Shown here piece by piece: positions 1 through 7,757 of a DNA stretch of 64,000 nucleotides. The stretch is from Nocardia altamirensis NBRC 108246. Its GTDB lineage: Bacteria > Actinomycetota > Actinomycetes > Mycobacteriales > Mycobacteriaceae. Location of the stretch: the NCBI RefSeq assembly GCF_001612685.1, contig NZ_BDAY01000011.1:124001-188000 (forward strand), read 5' to 3'. Under the pieces are notes generated by a model that made no database searches, was not told the origin of the DNA, and saw only the letters and a list, made by a program, of their open reading frames with translations. How positions within the stretch are numbered: the first letter of the stretch is position 1; every line of letters starts with the position of its first letter. The position numbers and the translations under genes are program-made.

Positions 1-444
1 TTCTATAGTCACTACCCCACCAAAGATGCCCTTCTCCTCAGTGGCTTGGACGAGTTGCGCGCCGCTCTCGCTCCAGGCGACACGATCAGCTCCGGCGACG
101 CGACCCCCTCCCTGATGGCTCCACTGCGTCCGCTGTTCGCGCACGCGGCTGAGCATCGGCATCTCGCCCGCGCTCTCCTGGGCAGTCGTGCCGCACCAAC
201 TGCTGTCCGTGCCGGACGACGGATGCTCACCGAAACCCTCTCTGCGCACCTCCGCACCGCTTTACCCACCTGCGATGTGCGGCAACTGGACATGACCGTC
301 GCCGTCCTCGTCAACGGCCTTCTCGGCCTGTTCACTTGGTGGCTCGACGCCGAACCACACCTACCCGCCGAACAGGCATACACATGGTTCGACGAGCTCG
401 CCACACACGGGCTTCAGCCACTCCTGCACCGAACCGACACGTAG
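1..444 (+). CDS. TetR-family transcriptional regulator, 5' truncated by window edge
   Basis: The frame is open from base 1. It begins with FYSHYPTKDALL, which is the end of a TetR helix-turn-helix (Y-x-H-F/Y-x-x-K-x-x-L), so the start codon and first helices lie outside the window. The remaining 147 residues are an all-helical ligand-binding/dimerisation domain. TetR proteins repress a nearby gene until a small ligand binds; the target here is probably upstream and not visible. It converges on the LanC-like gene. The family call is fairly safe and the ligand is unknown. Confidence 0.8.
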   Translation, partial: FYSHYPTKDALLLSGLDELRAALAPGDTISSGDATPSLMAPLRPLFAHAAEHRHLARALLGSRAAPTAVRAGRRMLTETLSAHLRTALPTCDVRQLDMTVAVLVNGLLGLFTWWLDAEPHLPAEQAYTWFDELATHGLQPLLHRTDT

Positions 445-530
445 CACAGCGTGGATCTGATCGGCGTGTGTCGGATCCAGATCGCGCATATCGGAATGCG
501 TGTGTCCTGCCTGGCGGATTGGCGACTGAT

Positions 531-1814
531 TCATCGGCGCTCCGCGGATGCTGTCGAGGGATGGCCGGGCCACTGCACGGCGTATCCAGGCGACCGGCCA
601 CGGCGGGCGCGTGCGTAGCGCAGCAGCTCTCGGACGATGCCTGCGTTTCCCATGGCCCAGCCTGGCCGCGGCGCCAAGTCGCTGAGGGTGACCCGATGCT
701 CGTGGTTGGACCAGCGGACTCCTGCCTGGTCGACGGTGGCGCGCTCGGTGAGATCTTCGACCAGGACGTCGGCGAACTCGTGTGCCCGGCGGCGCGCGAC
801 GGGGTCAGGGTGGGCAACGAGACGATCGCACGCGAAAGCGAGGACTCCCGCTGTGCCGCAACACCATCCGTTGTTGTCCCAGAATCCTGGTCGTATCCGG
901 CGTGGCAGTCCGCAGTGGGTGATGGTGTGCCAGCATCGATCGACGAGTCGCGCCCAGCTCACGTCGTCGGTGGCGGCGCCGAGCTGGCGGAAGACCTGGG
1001 CGTCACCGGCGGGACCGTTGCACCAGCCGAAGCTGTAGCGCTCGATCAGGTCCGGGCGATGCGGCGGGTCCGAGTGCGGCACCAGAAATCCTTGCGGGCC
1101 TGCAATATCGCGGGCAACCACGTCGGCGGCGCCGGCGAGCGCGGTGGACAGCAGATCCGCCCGGCCTGTCGCGGCCGACACCGCGGCCAGCGCCTGCACG
1201 ATCCCGAGGGTGCCGTGCGCAATGTGGTGTGAGCGAGCCGGACTCGGCCGCACCGCCCAGTTGACCCCGTCTGGCGTGGGGTCCGCGCTGTGCACATACG
1301 GCATGACCGCACGCAATGCAAGTTCCGTGTCGCCAACATGCAACGCCCCCAGCGCAATACCCGCATTCCCTGCGAACAGTTCGAAGAACGGCCCCCACCG
1401 CTGCCCGTCGAATGCCGCGCGCACCCGGTCGAGCCCGCGCAGCGCCGCTTTCTCGCACACTGAATCCCCGAGCCGAATATGCACCGCGTGCAACGCAACT
1501 GCCATACCGGTCAATCCTGAATACAACGACCAGTAGCGTTCCGTCTCGACCTGCGCCGCGATCTGCCGAGCCCCGCGAAGCGCGGCCTCCCCGTACCGAT
1601 CGTCCCCGAAATACTCGTGCGCCTCCAGCAGCGCCAACACAATCCCCGCACCCCCGTGATACAGGGTGGGATCCACTTCCGCTTCGCCGACGACCGGCCG
1701 CCAGGCCAGCCCGTGTTCCCCGACCTCAGCTTGCGCGAGCATCCACTCGACCGCCCCGCGCGCCAACGGCTCCACCGCTTCGACGCCGACCACACCTTCC
1801 TGCATGGTCACCAC
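531..1814 (-). CDS. LanC-like (lanthionine synthetase C-like) zinc protein
   Basis: The protein has about 427 residues and shows seven G-x-x-G motifs spaced along the chain, as in the alpha/alpha barrel of LanC cyclases. The zinc site is visible: Cys265 in WCNGPAG and Cys318-Cys319 in WCCGTAG, with His200 in the HGTLG motif that corresponds to the catalytic His of NisC. Classical LanC has Cys-His-Gly at the second site; here it is Cys-Cys-Gly, as in the ProcM-type lanthipeptide synthetases. No LanB/LanM partner or Cys/Ser-rich precursor peptide is seen nearby, so the substrate is unknown. The gene follows the HxlR gene by 16 bases and is probably cotranscribed. GTG at 1814 is listed; ATG at 1805, behind GGTGGTGA, is equally plausible. 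Confidence 0.82.
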   Translation of the reverse strand: MVTMQEGVVGVEAVEPLARGAVEWMLAQAEVGEHGLAWRPVVGEAEVDPTLYHGGAGIVLALLEAHEYFGDDRYGEAALRGARQIAAQVETERYWSLYSGLTGMAVALHAVHIRLGDSVCEKAALRGLDRVRAAFDGQRWGPFFELFAGNAGIALGALHVGDTELALRAVMPYVHSADPTPDGVNWAVRPSPARSHHIAHGTLGIVQALAAVSAATGRADLLSTALAGAADVVARDIAGPQGFLVPHSDPPHRPDLIERYSFGWCNGPAGDAQVFRQLGAATDDVSWARLVDRCWHTITHCGLPRRIRPGFWDNNGWCCGTAGVLAFACDRLVAHPDPVARRRAHEFADVLVEDLTERATVDQAGVRWSNHEHRVTLSDLAPRPGWAMGNAGIVRELLRYARARRGRSPGYAVQWPGHPSTASAERR

Positions 1815-1830
1815 CGTAGGACGGATCTCA

Positions 1831-2190
1831 TTAAGAGACTGTGACGGCTGCTGTCGATGTGGTGGCAGCGCGAGGAAGGTCGCGCTCGGCCCAGTCGGCC
1901 ATTGCAGCCAGGACGGCGTCCAAGCGACGGCCCGCGGGTGTCAGTTCGTATTCGACGCGGGGCGGAACTTCGGCGTAGGCGGTGCGGGTTACCAGGCCGG
2001 TTTCTTGGAAGCGCTGCAGGCGCGAGGAGAGCGTTTTGGGGCTGATTCCCGGTAGCGCGGAACGCAATTGGGAGAAGCGGGTTGGCCCGTTCAGCAGTTC
2101 TCGCACGATGAGGGTGGCCCATGGTCCATCGAGGACGACCAGGAACCGCGCGATCGGGCACTCCGGCAGCAGGTGATCGACATCACTCAC
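1831..2190 (-). CDS. HxlR-family winged-helix transcriptional regulator
   Basis: This 119-residue protein has the HxlR layout: an N-terminal Cys in CPIARFLVVLDGPWATLIVRELL, then FSQLRSALPGISPKTLSSRLQRFQETGLV (recognition helix) and the wing with VEYELTPAGRRL. HxlR proteins are small dimeric DNA-binding regulators that often sense electrophiles or redox changes through the conserved Cys. It is divergent from the SnoaL/DsbA genes and directly upstream of the LanC-like gene, so it probably controls one or both sides. A palindrome lies in the intergenic region. Confidence 0.88.
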   Translation of the reverse strand: MSDVDHLLPECPIARFLVVLDGPWATLIVRELLNGPTRFSQLRSALPGISPKTLSSRLQRFQETGLVTRTAYAEVPPRVEYELTPAGRRLDAVLAAMADWAERDLPRAATTSTAAVTVS

Positions 2191-2221
2191 GGTATCTCCA
2201 ATAGTTCATTTGAAGTAACTG

Positions 2222-2236
2222 GTTCCCTGAGGGAAC
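2222..2236. promoter_or_regulatory. Candidate HxlR operator, GTTCCC-N3-GGGAAC palindrome
   Basis: A perfect 6-bp inverted repeat with a 3-bp spacer lies in the 88-bp region between the divergent HxlR and SnoaL-like genes. It is flanked by less perfect outer repeats (GTAAC on the left, GGTTAC on the right). Position and symmetry suit an autoregulatory operator; binding by this HxlR protein is inferred. Confidence 0.45.
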
Positions 2237-2278
2237 TATAGCGGTTACCTTCCCATCAGCAAACCTCAGGAGAACATC

Positions 2279-2737
2279 ATGACCGTCACCATCGACCCAC
2301 GGACCAACACCGCCGCCGAGATGGTTCGCAACGCCCCGACCACCGCTTTGCAGGTCGCCAGCCGCAACTACGAGCTCTACGACACCGGCAATGTGGCGGG
2401 CGTCGACGAGGTCTTCGCCCCCGACCTCATCGACCACAACCCGGTCCTCGGCGTGCCGAACGCACTCGACGGCATGCGATACCTCATCAGTGAGGTGCGC
2501 GACGGGTACACCGACACGCAGCATCGAATCCTGTTCCAGCGGGAACTGTCCGACGGCTGGGTGGTCAACCACTGGCAGATGACCGGCGTCCACACCGGCG
2601 ACGCGTTCGGGATGGACGCCAGCGGAAAGCCCGTCGCCTTCAACGGCACCGACATCGTCCGCGTCGTCGACGGCCGGATCACCGAGATCTACCACGTCGA
2701 GGAGCTGCTCCAGCTGACCATGCAGGTCAAGGCCTGA
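2279..2737 (+). CDS. SnoaL-like / NTF2-fold ester-cyclase-type protein
   Basis: This 152-residue protein has the NTF2-like pattern of SnoaL relatives: a first helix with NYELYDTGNVAGVDEVFAPDLIDHNP, a central VNHWQMTGVHTGDAFGMDASGKPVAFNGTDIVRVVDGRI strand pair, and the ending EIYHVEELLQL. The VRVVDGRITEIYH block is typical of the ester-cyclase family. It has no signal peptide. It is divergent from the HxlR regulator and 52 bp upstream of the DsbA-like gene, so the two probably form an HxlR-controlled operon. Family proteins isomerise or cyclise small aromatic substrates or only bind them; the substrate cannot be predicted. Confidence 0.82.
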   Translation: MTVTIDPRTNTAAEMVRNAPTTALQVASRNYELYDTGNVAGVDEVFAPDLIDHNPVLGVPNALDGMRYLISEVRDGYTDTQHRILFQRELSDGWVVNHWQMTGVHTGDAFGMDASGKPVAFNGTDIVRVVDGRITEIYHVEELLQLTMQVKA

Positions 2738-2789
2738 CTCGAAAGGTCGAACCAGCAACCACCGCAACCACTTTCGAAAGAAGCCAACC

Positions 2790-3431
2790 ATGGAAGCGTC
2801 CACGCCGCTCCTGATCTACGCCTTCGACGCCTATTGCGGCTGGTGCTACGGGTTCACTCCGTGGCTGCGCCGCGCCGTCGCCGATCGCCCGCACATCGCC
2901 GTCGAGGTGGTGTCCGGCGGCCTGTTCACCGGATCCCGCCGCGTGCCGATCCGCGAACTCCGCCACATCCCCACCGCTAGGCACCGGGTGACCGCACACA
3001 CCGGCGCCGTCTTCGGCCCCGCCTTCCTGACGTTGCTCGAACGAGGCGACTTCGTGATGGATTCCGAAGACGCAGCGGCTGGCCTGGCCGGACTACGCGA
3101 CTTGGCGCCGACCAGGGCGCTCGACCTCGCCTCCGCCATGAGCTACGCCTTCTATCACGACGGCCACAGCCTGTCCGACCCCGACACCTACCGCACCATC
3201 GCCGAGCACTACGAACTCGACGGCGACGCCGCGGCCGCCGCCCTGACCAACCCCGCCCACCAACGACAAGCCCGGCTCGAGTTCACCCAGACCCGAATCC
3301 TGGGCGTGCAGTCCTACCCCACCCTGCTCCTCGACACCGGTTCCGGCCCACGCATTCTCGAGGTCACGCACACCGCCCCGAGCCGGATCAGCGAACATCT
3401 CGACAGCATCCTCGCCGCCATCCCCTTCTAA
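2790..3431 (+). CDS. DsbA-family thioredoxin-like oxidoreductase
   Basis: The 213-residue protein starts with a thioredoxin-fold strand followed by the redox motif C-G-W-C at residues 16-19, and has the inserted helical domain and late cis-Pro region (GVQSYPTLLL) of the DsbA/FrnE family. There is no signal peptide, so it is probably cytoplasmic and may reduce or isomerise disulfides or handle glutathione-like thiols. It follows the SnoaL-like gene in the same direction under a probable shared promoter. A thiol-active partner fits regulation by an HxlR protein, but that link is an inference. Confidence 0.85.
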   Translation: MEASTPLLIYAFDAYCGWCYGFTPWLRRAVADRPHIAVEVVSGGLFTGSRRVPIRELRHIPTARHRVTAHTGAVFGPAFLTLLERGDFVMDSEDAAAGLAGLRDLAPTRALDLASAMSYAFYHDGHSLSDPDTYRTIAEHYELDGDAAAAALTNPAHQRQARLEFTQTRILGVQSYPTLLLDTGSGPRILEVTHTAPSRISEHLDSILAAIPF

Positions 3432-3446
3432 CACCGGAACCGCGCA

Positions 3447-3505
3447 ACGAGTGGCACATGGCGGTGAGCTCTACTCGCACGATGCCGCAGCCATGTGCCA
3501 CTCGT
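3447..3505. repeat. Palindromic intergenic repeat, family A, copy 1
   Basis: A 59-nt element with perfect 15-bp ends: ACGAGTGGCACATGG at 3447-3461 is inverted at 3491-3505. A second copy of exactly the same length lies at 48119-48177, about 83 percent identical by my manual alignment. It lies 16 bp after the DsbA-like gene and could act as a terminator, but the conserved loop (CTACTCGC and GCCGCAGCC) suggests a dispersed repeat family. Confidence 0.75.
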
Positions 3506-3681
3506 CGCGCCACGAAGCGCGCATTCCGGCACCGAATGGGATATATCCGACACGCTGGCTGGGGTGCGGGTAGTCCGATCCAGGCCGCCCGCGGGATCGA
3601 ATAAGCAGGAAGAGCCACTGGACCCACCCGGGCCACAGCGCGACAGGTCTACCAGGAATCACGAGGAAGGGATCTGGCTAG

Positions 3682-4221
3682 ATGACCAACAGCCGTGCAC
3701 GCTCCATAGTCGGACTGCTCGTCGCCGCTTTGGCCGGTGGTGGCGTCGCCGGACTGACACCACACGCGGCAGCGGTGTCGGTCGACGTGACATGTGAGGG
3801 CACTGAGACGGCAACCTACGAGCCGGGACTGCGACAGACCGCACAACCTGTCAGCTATGCAGTCAACGGAGTGCTGTCCGCATGCAGCTCTTCCGACCCG
3901 AGCATCATCGCGGGCACCTACGGCGAGCAAAGCTCGGCGACATTGTCATGTGCCACCTTCTTTGCCGAAGCGAGTGGAACGAGGGTGTTCCGGTGGAGCG
4001 ACGGACGTTCGAGTACCTTCGCCTTCGACCGCGCCATCAAGGATGCCGGTGGTCAGTCCACGGTGACCCTCACCGGCACCATCGTGAAGGGCGAGTTCGT
4101 CGGCAGCGCGGTGATCGAACAGGTTGCCTTTTTGACGCCGAGGACGACGGACTGCCTGATATCCCCCGGACTCGCACAATTGGGTCCAGCGAAGGTCGCT
4201 CTCACCATCAGCAAGGAGTGA
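3682..4221 (+). CDS. Secreted hypothetical protein
   Basis: The 179-residue product has a clear Sec signal peptide (basic MTNSRAR, hydrophobic core to about residue 28, cleavage near HAAAVS). The mature part is beta-rich, with Cys in VTCEG, SACSSSD, LSCATFF and TDCLIS, which probably form two disulfides. It resembles small secreted actinomycete proteins of unknown function. RBS GGAAGGG sits at a suitable distance before ATG. It is a single gene ending at a strong bidirectional hairpin. Confidence 0.8.
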   Translation: MTNSRARSIVGLLVAALAGGGVAGLTPHAAAVSVDVTCEGTETATYEPGLRQTAQPVSYAVNGVLSACSSSDPSIIAGTYGEQSSATLSCATFFAEASGTRVFRWSDGRSSTFAFDRAIKDAGGQSTVTLTGTIVKGEFVGSAVIEQVAFLTPRTTDCLISPGLAQLGPAKVALTISKE

Positions 4222-4288
4222 CCGGCTGCACGGTCTCATTTGCAGCACCGGGCTTGCAGACTGTGAAACAGAATTACGCACCAATTCC

Positions 4289-4340
4289 CGACTGAGCCGT
4301 GTCCCTGGAGTTGCCGTCAACCGGGGACACGGCTCAGTCG
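4289..4340. terminator. Strong bidirectional hairpin terminator
   Basis: A 17-bp perfect inverted repeat (CGACTGAGCCGTGTCCC and its complement) with an 18-nt loop lies between two convergent genes, which is the expected place for a shared terminator. There is no U-tract on either side, as is common in actinomycetes. Confidence 0.75.
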
Positions 4341-4376
4341 GCGAAATGGCGTGTGCCAGAAAGCGTGCCGTCTATC

Positions 4377-4772
4377 TCAAGCGATCTCGGCGGGTGTGGC
4401 CAGCGCGGCCTGCATCGCGACACCGTCGACATAGGTGTGCTTTTCGCGCACCGCACCGTTCTCGACGTACACCACATCGGCGATGTCCACGTCGACGACG
4501 GCGCCGGTGACCGACGTACCGGACAGCTTCCATTGGACCGCCCAGAAATCGTCGCCGACGCGCAGGTTCACCAGGGTGAAGACGAGATCGGGGACCAGCG
4601 CGAAGGTTTCCGCGGCGGCGGCGCGGATCTCGGCACGCCCGCGCGCGGGTTCGCGACCGGAGTGCAGGTGGAAAATCGAGTCGGGAGTGTGCAATTCGAC
4701 GATGCGGTCGGGGTCGCGCCCAGCCCAGCAGGCGTGGTAGCGGTCGAACAGATCCTTGGTGGCAGCGGACAT
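4377..4772 (-). CDS. SnoaL-like NTF2-fold protein
   Basis: A 131-residue NTF2-like protein: DLFDRYHACWAGRDPDRIVELHTPDSIFHLHSG is the usual first helix and strand, followed by a middle strand pair and FWAVQWKLSGTSVTGAVVDVDIADVVYVENGAVREKHTYVD. RBS GAAGGA lies 7 bases before ATG. It is divergent from a TetR gene with a candidate operator between, so the TetR protein probably controls it. It belongs to the small-ligand/isomerase-like SnoaL superfamily; the substrate is unknown. Confidence 0.8.
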   Translation of the reverse strand: MSAATKDLFDRYHACWAGRDPDRIVELHTPDSIFHLHSGREPARGRAEIRAAAAETFALVPDLVFTLVNLRVGDDFWAVQWKLSGTSVTGAVVDVDIADVVYVENGAVREKHTYVDGVAMQAALATPAEIA

Positions 4773-4791
4773 ATGCTGATCCTTCTAAGAT

Positions 4792-4812
4792 ACAAACAGG
4801 ATGACTGTATGT
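4792..4812. promoter_or_regulatory. Candidate TetR operator
   Basis: ACAAACAG-N5-CTGTATGT is an inverted repeat matching at 7 of 8 positions per arm. It lies in the 71-bp gap between the divergent SnoaL-like and TetR genes, an AT-rich patch in GC-rich DNA. Its role as operator is inferred from position and symmetry. Confidence 0.45.
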
Positions 4813-4843
4813 TCCAGGAGGGTAGCACCGCGCACGGGCCGAA

Positions 4844-5515
4844 ATGAGCCGAATCGCAGACAGATTCGGTCCTGCCCTAGACTTCGACGTCGCCATGAAC
4901 GCTGATCGCCGAACCCAAGCCGAACGCTCGGCCTCGACCCGCGGCGCGGTGATCCGTGCCGCGCGAGACCTGTTCGGGCAGCACGGATACGGGGCGGTGA
5001 GCACCATCGCGGTCGCCGAAGCCGCCGGTGTCAGCCGCGGCGCGCTCTACCACCAGTTCAACGACAAGCGCGACCTGTTCGAGGCGGTCTTCGAGGACCT
5101 CGAACGCAGCCTCGTCGAGGTGATAGGCGCCGCGATCGCCGAGTCACCCTCCCCCGATCCGATCGCGAACCTGATCGTCGGCTGCCTGGCCTGGCTACAG
5201 GCCTCGACCGCGCCCGAGGTACGGCGGATCGCGCTGTTGGACGGACCCGCCGTACTCGGCTGGAGCCGGTGGCGCGAGATCGAACTGCGCCACACGATCG
5301 GCCGGGTCGAGAACGCGTTAGCCGGCGCCATCGCCGCGAAACGCATAAGAGCCCAACCCGTGCGGCCATTGGCGCTGGTCATCGTCGGCGCGCTGGACGA
5401 GGCCGCCCAATACCTCGCGCACTCAGACAACCCCGCCGAGGACACCACGGCCATTCGCTCGGTGATCGAACAGCTCATCTCCGGCCTGACGCTCGACCCA
5501 AAGGCGCACAGTTAG
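4844..5515 (+). CDS. TetR-family transcriptional regulator
   Basis: The N-terminal helix-turn-helix is unmistakable: RGAVIRAARDLFGQHGYGAVSTIAVAEAAGVSRGALYHQFNDKRDLFEAVFEDLE. The rest is a helical ligand-binding domain ending AQYLAHSD and SVIEQLISGL. 223 residues from ATG 4844; ATG 4895 (MNADRRTQAERS) would give 206 residues and a more typical length, and neither has an ideally spaced SD (AGGAGG ends at 4821). It probably represses the divergent SnoaL-like gene and itself through the inverted repeat between them. Confidence 0.87.
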   Translation: MSRIADRFGPALDFDVAMNADRRTQAERSASTRGAVIRAARDLFGQHGYGAVSTIAVAEAAGVSRGALYHQFNDKRDLFEAVFEDLERSLVEVIGAAIAESPSPDPIANLIVGCLAWLQASTAPEVRRIALLDGPAVLGWSRWREIELRHTIGRVENALAGAIAAKRIRAQPVRPLALVIVGALDEAAQYLAHSDNPAEDTTAIRSVIEQLISGLTLDPKAHS

Positions 5516-5523
5516 GGCCTGTT

Positions 5524-5964
5524 TCATGGCTCGAGGTCGGCCACTCCCCTGCCGGTGGACATGTCGAACGGCACCGAGGCCTGGTCGTGCGTGATCAACC
5601 AGGTGCCGTCGATCTTCCGGTAGCAGAAGGTGACTCGGACCCACATGCCGTTGGTGGCGGTTCCGTTCTGCAGCGTGCCGCGCAGGCGACCGAAGCCGTG
5701 GCCGAACGCCACCTCGTCACCGACGGTGAGTGTCAGCTCGCGAAGCTCATAGGTCACCTCGGTGAAGAACGTGAATACCTTTGCCCAGTTCCGCATTTTC
5801 GCGTCCACCCCGACGTGCTGCAGCGGCGGCTCGACGTCGAAGGACACGACATCCGTTGCGTAACAGCGCTTCAGGGCCTCGATATCTCTGGCTCGGACTC
5901 CTTCGATGATCTTGTCGACTTGCTGCGCGAGCGCGGCTTCGTCGACCTCACGTTGAGTAGGCAT
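5524..5964 (-). CDS. SnoaL-like / YybH-type NTF2-fold protein
   Basis: This 146-residue protein has the SgcJ/YybH-type pattern: VDKIIEGVRARDIEALKRCYATDVVSFDVEPPLQHVG, then WAKVFTFFTEVTYELRELTLTVGDEVAFGHGFGRLRGTL and WVRVTFCYRKIDGTWLITHDQASVPFDMSTGR, the latter a well-known signature of this subgroup. It lies 37 bp downstream of the FMN reductase gene in the same direction, forming a two-gene unit divergent from the ECF41-type sigma factor. Its function is unknown; it may be a binding or detoxifying partner of the reductase. Confidence 0.83.
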   Translation of the reverse strand: MPTQREVDEAALAQQVDKIIEGVRARDIEALKRCYATDVVSFDVEPPLQHVGVDAKMRNWAKVFTFFTEVTYELRELTLTVGDEVAFGHGFGRLRGTLQNGTATNGMWVRVTFCYRKIDGTWLITHDQASVPFDMSTGRGVADLEP

Positions 5965-6001
5965 GTCGAATCCCTTCGAATCTCGGCTATTGGCAAGGCG
6001 T

Positions 6002-6574
6002 TCAGGCGACGGTGACCGCGGACCGCAACGGTGTGAGCGCAGTACTCCAAGCGACGACCTGATCCAGCGTCCTGTCCAAGGTCGCGGCGTGGCGATCGTT
6101 CGGCGTGAAGGTGGTGTGGTTCTCGAAATCGGTGAGCACCGAAATCGAAACTTGATGGCTCACCACGGCCATACGCAAAGCACTGCACACCAACCGCAGA
6201 AACTCCGCCGCGCGCACGCCACCATCCACCCCGTAGGAGACGAACCCGACCGCCTTGTCGGCCCACTCCGCGAAAAGATGGTCGATGGCGTTCTTCACCA
6301 CGCCTGGCGTCGAATGGTTGTACTCGGGCGTCACGAACACGAACCCGTCGAAGGGCGCGATCCGCTCGGCCCAGGCACGCGTGTGCGCGTGCACGGACGG
6401 CCCGAACATCGGCGGCACCGGCTCGTCGAAATGCGGCAGCGGATGATCACGCAGGTCGATCAGTTCGAACTCGGCGTCGCCGCGACGCGACGCTGAATCC
6501 AGTACCCACTGCGCGACTTGCGGTCCGTTGCGGTTGGGCCGGGTGCTGCCGAGGATGATGGCGATTCGGGTCAT
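6002..6574 (-). CDS. NAD(P)H-dependent FMN reductase
   Basis: From ATG 6574 (RBS AGGAG 9 bases upstream) this is a 190-residue flavodoxin-like protein. IAIILGSTRPNRNGPQVAQWV is the phosphate-binding loop of NADPH-dependent FMN reductases, and FVFVTPEYNHSTPGVVKNAIDHLFAEWADKAVGFVSYG carries the isoalloxazine-contacting YNHSxPG motif. It reduces FMN or quinones with NAD(P)H. A longer frame starts at 6613 but lacks an RBS. It is divergent from the ECF41-like sigma gene; oxidoreductases are typical neighbours and targets of ECF41 sigma factors. Confidence 0.88.
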   Translation of the reverse strand: MTRIAIILGSTRPNRNGPQVAQWVLDSASRRGDAEFELIDLRDHPLPHFDEPVPPMFGPSVHAHTRAWAERIAPFDGFVFVTPEYNHSTPGVVKNAIDHLFAEWADKAVGFVSYGVDGGVRAAEFLRLVCSALRMAVVSHQVSISVLTDFENHTTFTPNDRHAATLDRTLDQVVAWSTALTPLRSAVTVA

Positions 6575-6700
6575 GGCTGGAAACTCCTGGTCTGCGGAAA
6601 TAGTCACCACCATCCGACGACGCAGCCAACGGAAATGTCAGGCTCACACTTCGGGTCACTATTTCGTCGATTCGGTAGTGGACCGACCGAAGGAGCCGCA

Positions 6701-7594
6701 ATGACCGATCCGCACCTGCGCGCGGTGATCAGCGAACGCCGTCAACTGATCAACCTCGCCTACCGCCTGCTCGGTTCGCTGGCCGAAGCCGAGGACGTGG
6801 TGCAGGAGACCTACGCGCGCTGGTATGCGCTGACCGAACAGCAGCGCCGAGGCATCACGACGCCTGCGGCCTGGTTGACGACGGTCGCAGGCCGCATCTG
6901 CCTCGACCTGCTCGGCTCGGCCCGCGCCAGGCGGGAACGCTATGTGGGCGAATGGATTCCGGAGCCGGTACCCGACCGCTCCGAATTCGGCGGCCACCGC
7001 TCCGCCGATCCCGCCGACCGCGTCACCCTCGACGAGTCGATCAGCATGGCCTTTCTCGTTGTCTTGGATTCGATGACGCCTGCCGAACGGGTGGCGTTCG
7101 TGCTGCACGACGTGTTCCGGTACTCCTTCATCGAGGTCGCCGAGATCGTCGGCCGCTCCCCGGCGGCCTGCCGTCAACTCGCGTCCTCCGCCCGCCGCCG
7201 TATCCGCAGTACACCGCAGCCGTCGAAGACCGAGCACGCGGCCGTGGTCAGAGACTTCAAACGAGCTTGGGAGACAAGCGATATCGAAGCTCTGATCGGC
7301 CTGCTCGATCCGCAGGCGATCGCCACGGCCGACAGCGGCGGCCTGGCACTGGCCTTCCGTGAACCGATCATCGGCGGCGCGCAGATCGCCACGGCCTGGC
7401 TCGCGATCGCCGCCCGCGCGGCCACGGTGGAGCTGCTCGAACGGACCGTCAACGGCCAACCGGGCCTGGTGGCCCTGGTCGACGACGCCATCGTGTCCGT
7501 CTACGCCTTCGACATCGCCGACGGTCGCATCACCCGCATCTGGGCGATCCGCAATCCCGAAAAGCTGCGCCGCTGGACCACATTGGACAGCTGA
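6701..7594 (+). CDS. ECF41-type RNA polymerase sigma factor with SnoaL-like C-terminal domain (SigJ-like)
   Basis: From ATG 6701 (RBS AAGGAG) the protein has 297 residues. The sigma region 2 is RRQLINLAYRLLGSLAEAEDVVQETYARWY and region 4 is MTPAERVAFVLHDVFRYSFIEVAEIVGRSPAACRQLASSARRRI. The C-terminal half is an NTF2-fold domain. Three ECF41 marks are visible in variant form: WIPEP in the linker, DSGGL in the domain core and NPEKL near the end. In this group the C-terminal extension modulates sigma activity instead of a separate anti-sigma factor. The divergent FMN reductase and SnoaL genes are probable targets. A longer in-frame ORF exists upstream but lacks sigma sequence. Confidence 0.88.
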   Translation: MTDPHLRAVISERRQLINLAYRLLGSLAEAEDVVQETYARWYALTEQQRRGITTPAAWLTTVAGRICLDLLGSARARRERYVGEWIPEPVPDRSEFGGHRSADPADRVTLDESISMAFLVVLDSMTPAERVAFVLHDVFRYSFIEVAEIVGRSPAACRQLASSARRRIRSTPQPSKTEHAAVVRDFKRAWETSDIEALIGLLDPQAIATADSGGLALAFREPIIGGAQIATAWLAIAARAATVELLERTVNGQPGLVALVDDAIVSVYAFDIADGRITRIWAIRNPEKLRRWTTLDS

Positions 7595-7757
7595 GCCGCG
7601 CGCCTGCTTGCCTATCGATTGCGTGTTCGCAGATCTCGGCTGCACCGATGAATATCGGGTGGACCCGTCGTCCATACCTCTGGATACACCGACATCGGTG
7701 GTTCAGACCAGGTGCAATGATCCGGACAATGCTCCGGACGGGTAACAGGAGGCGGAA

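Noticed and set aside
336..1232. 298-residue plus-strand frame over the LanC-like gene
   Set aside because: Overlaps a recognisable gene on the other strand, has no RBS and no family.
1..2278. Lanthipeptide precursor near the LanC-like gene
   Set aside because: No short Cys/Ser/Thr-rich ORF with an RBS is present on either strand here.
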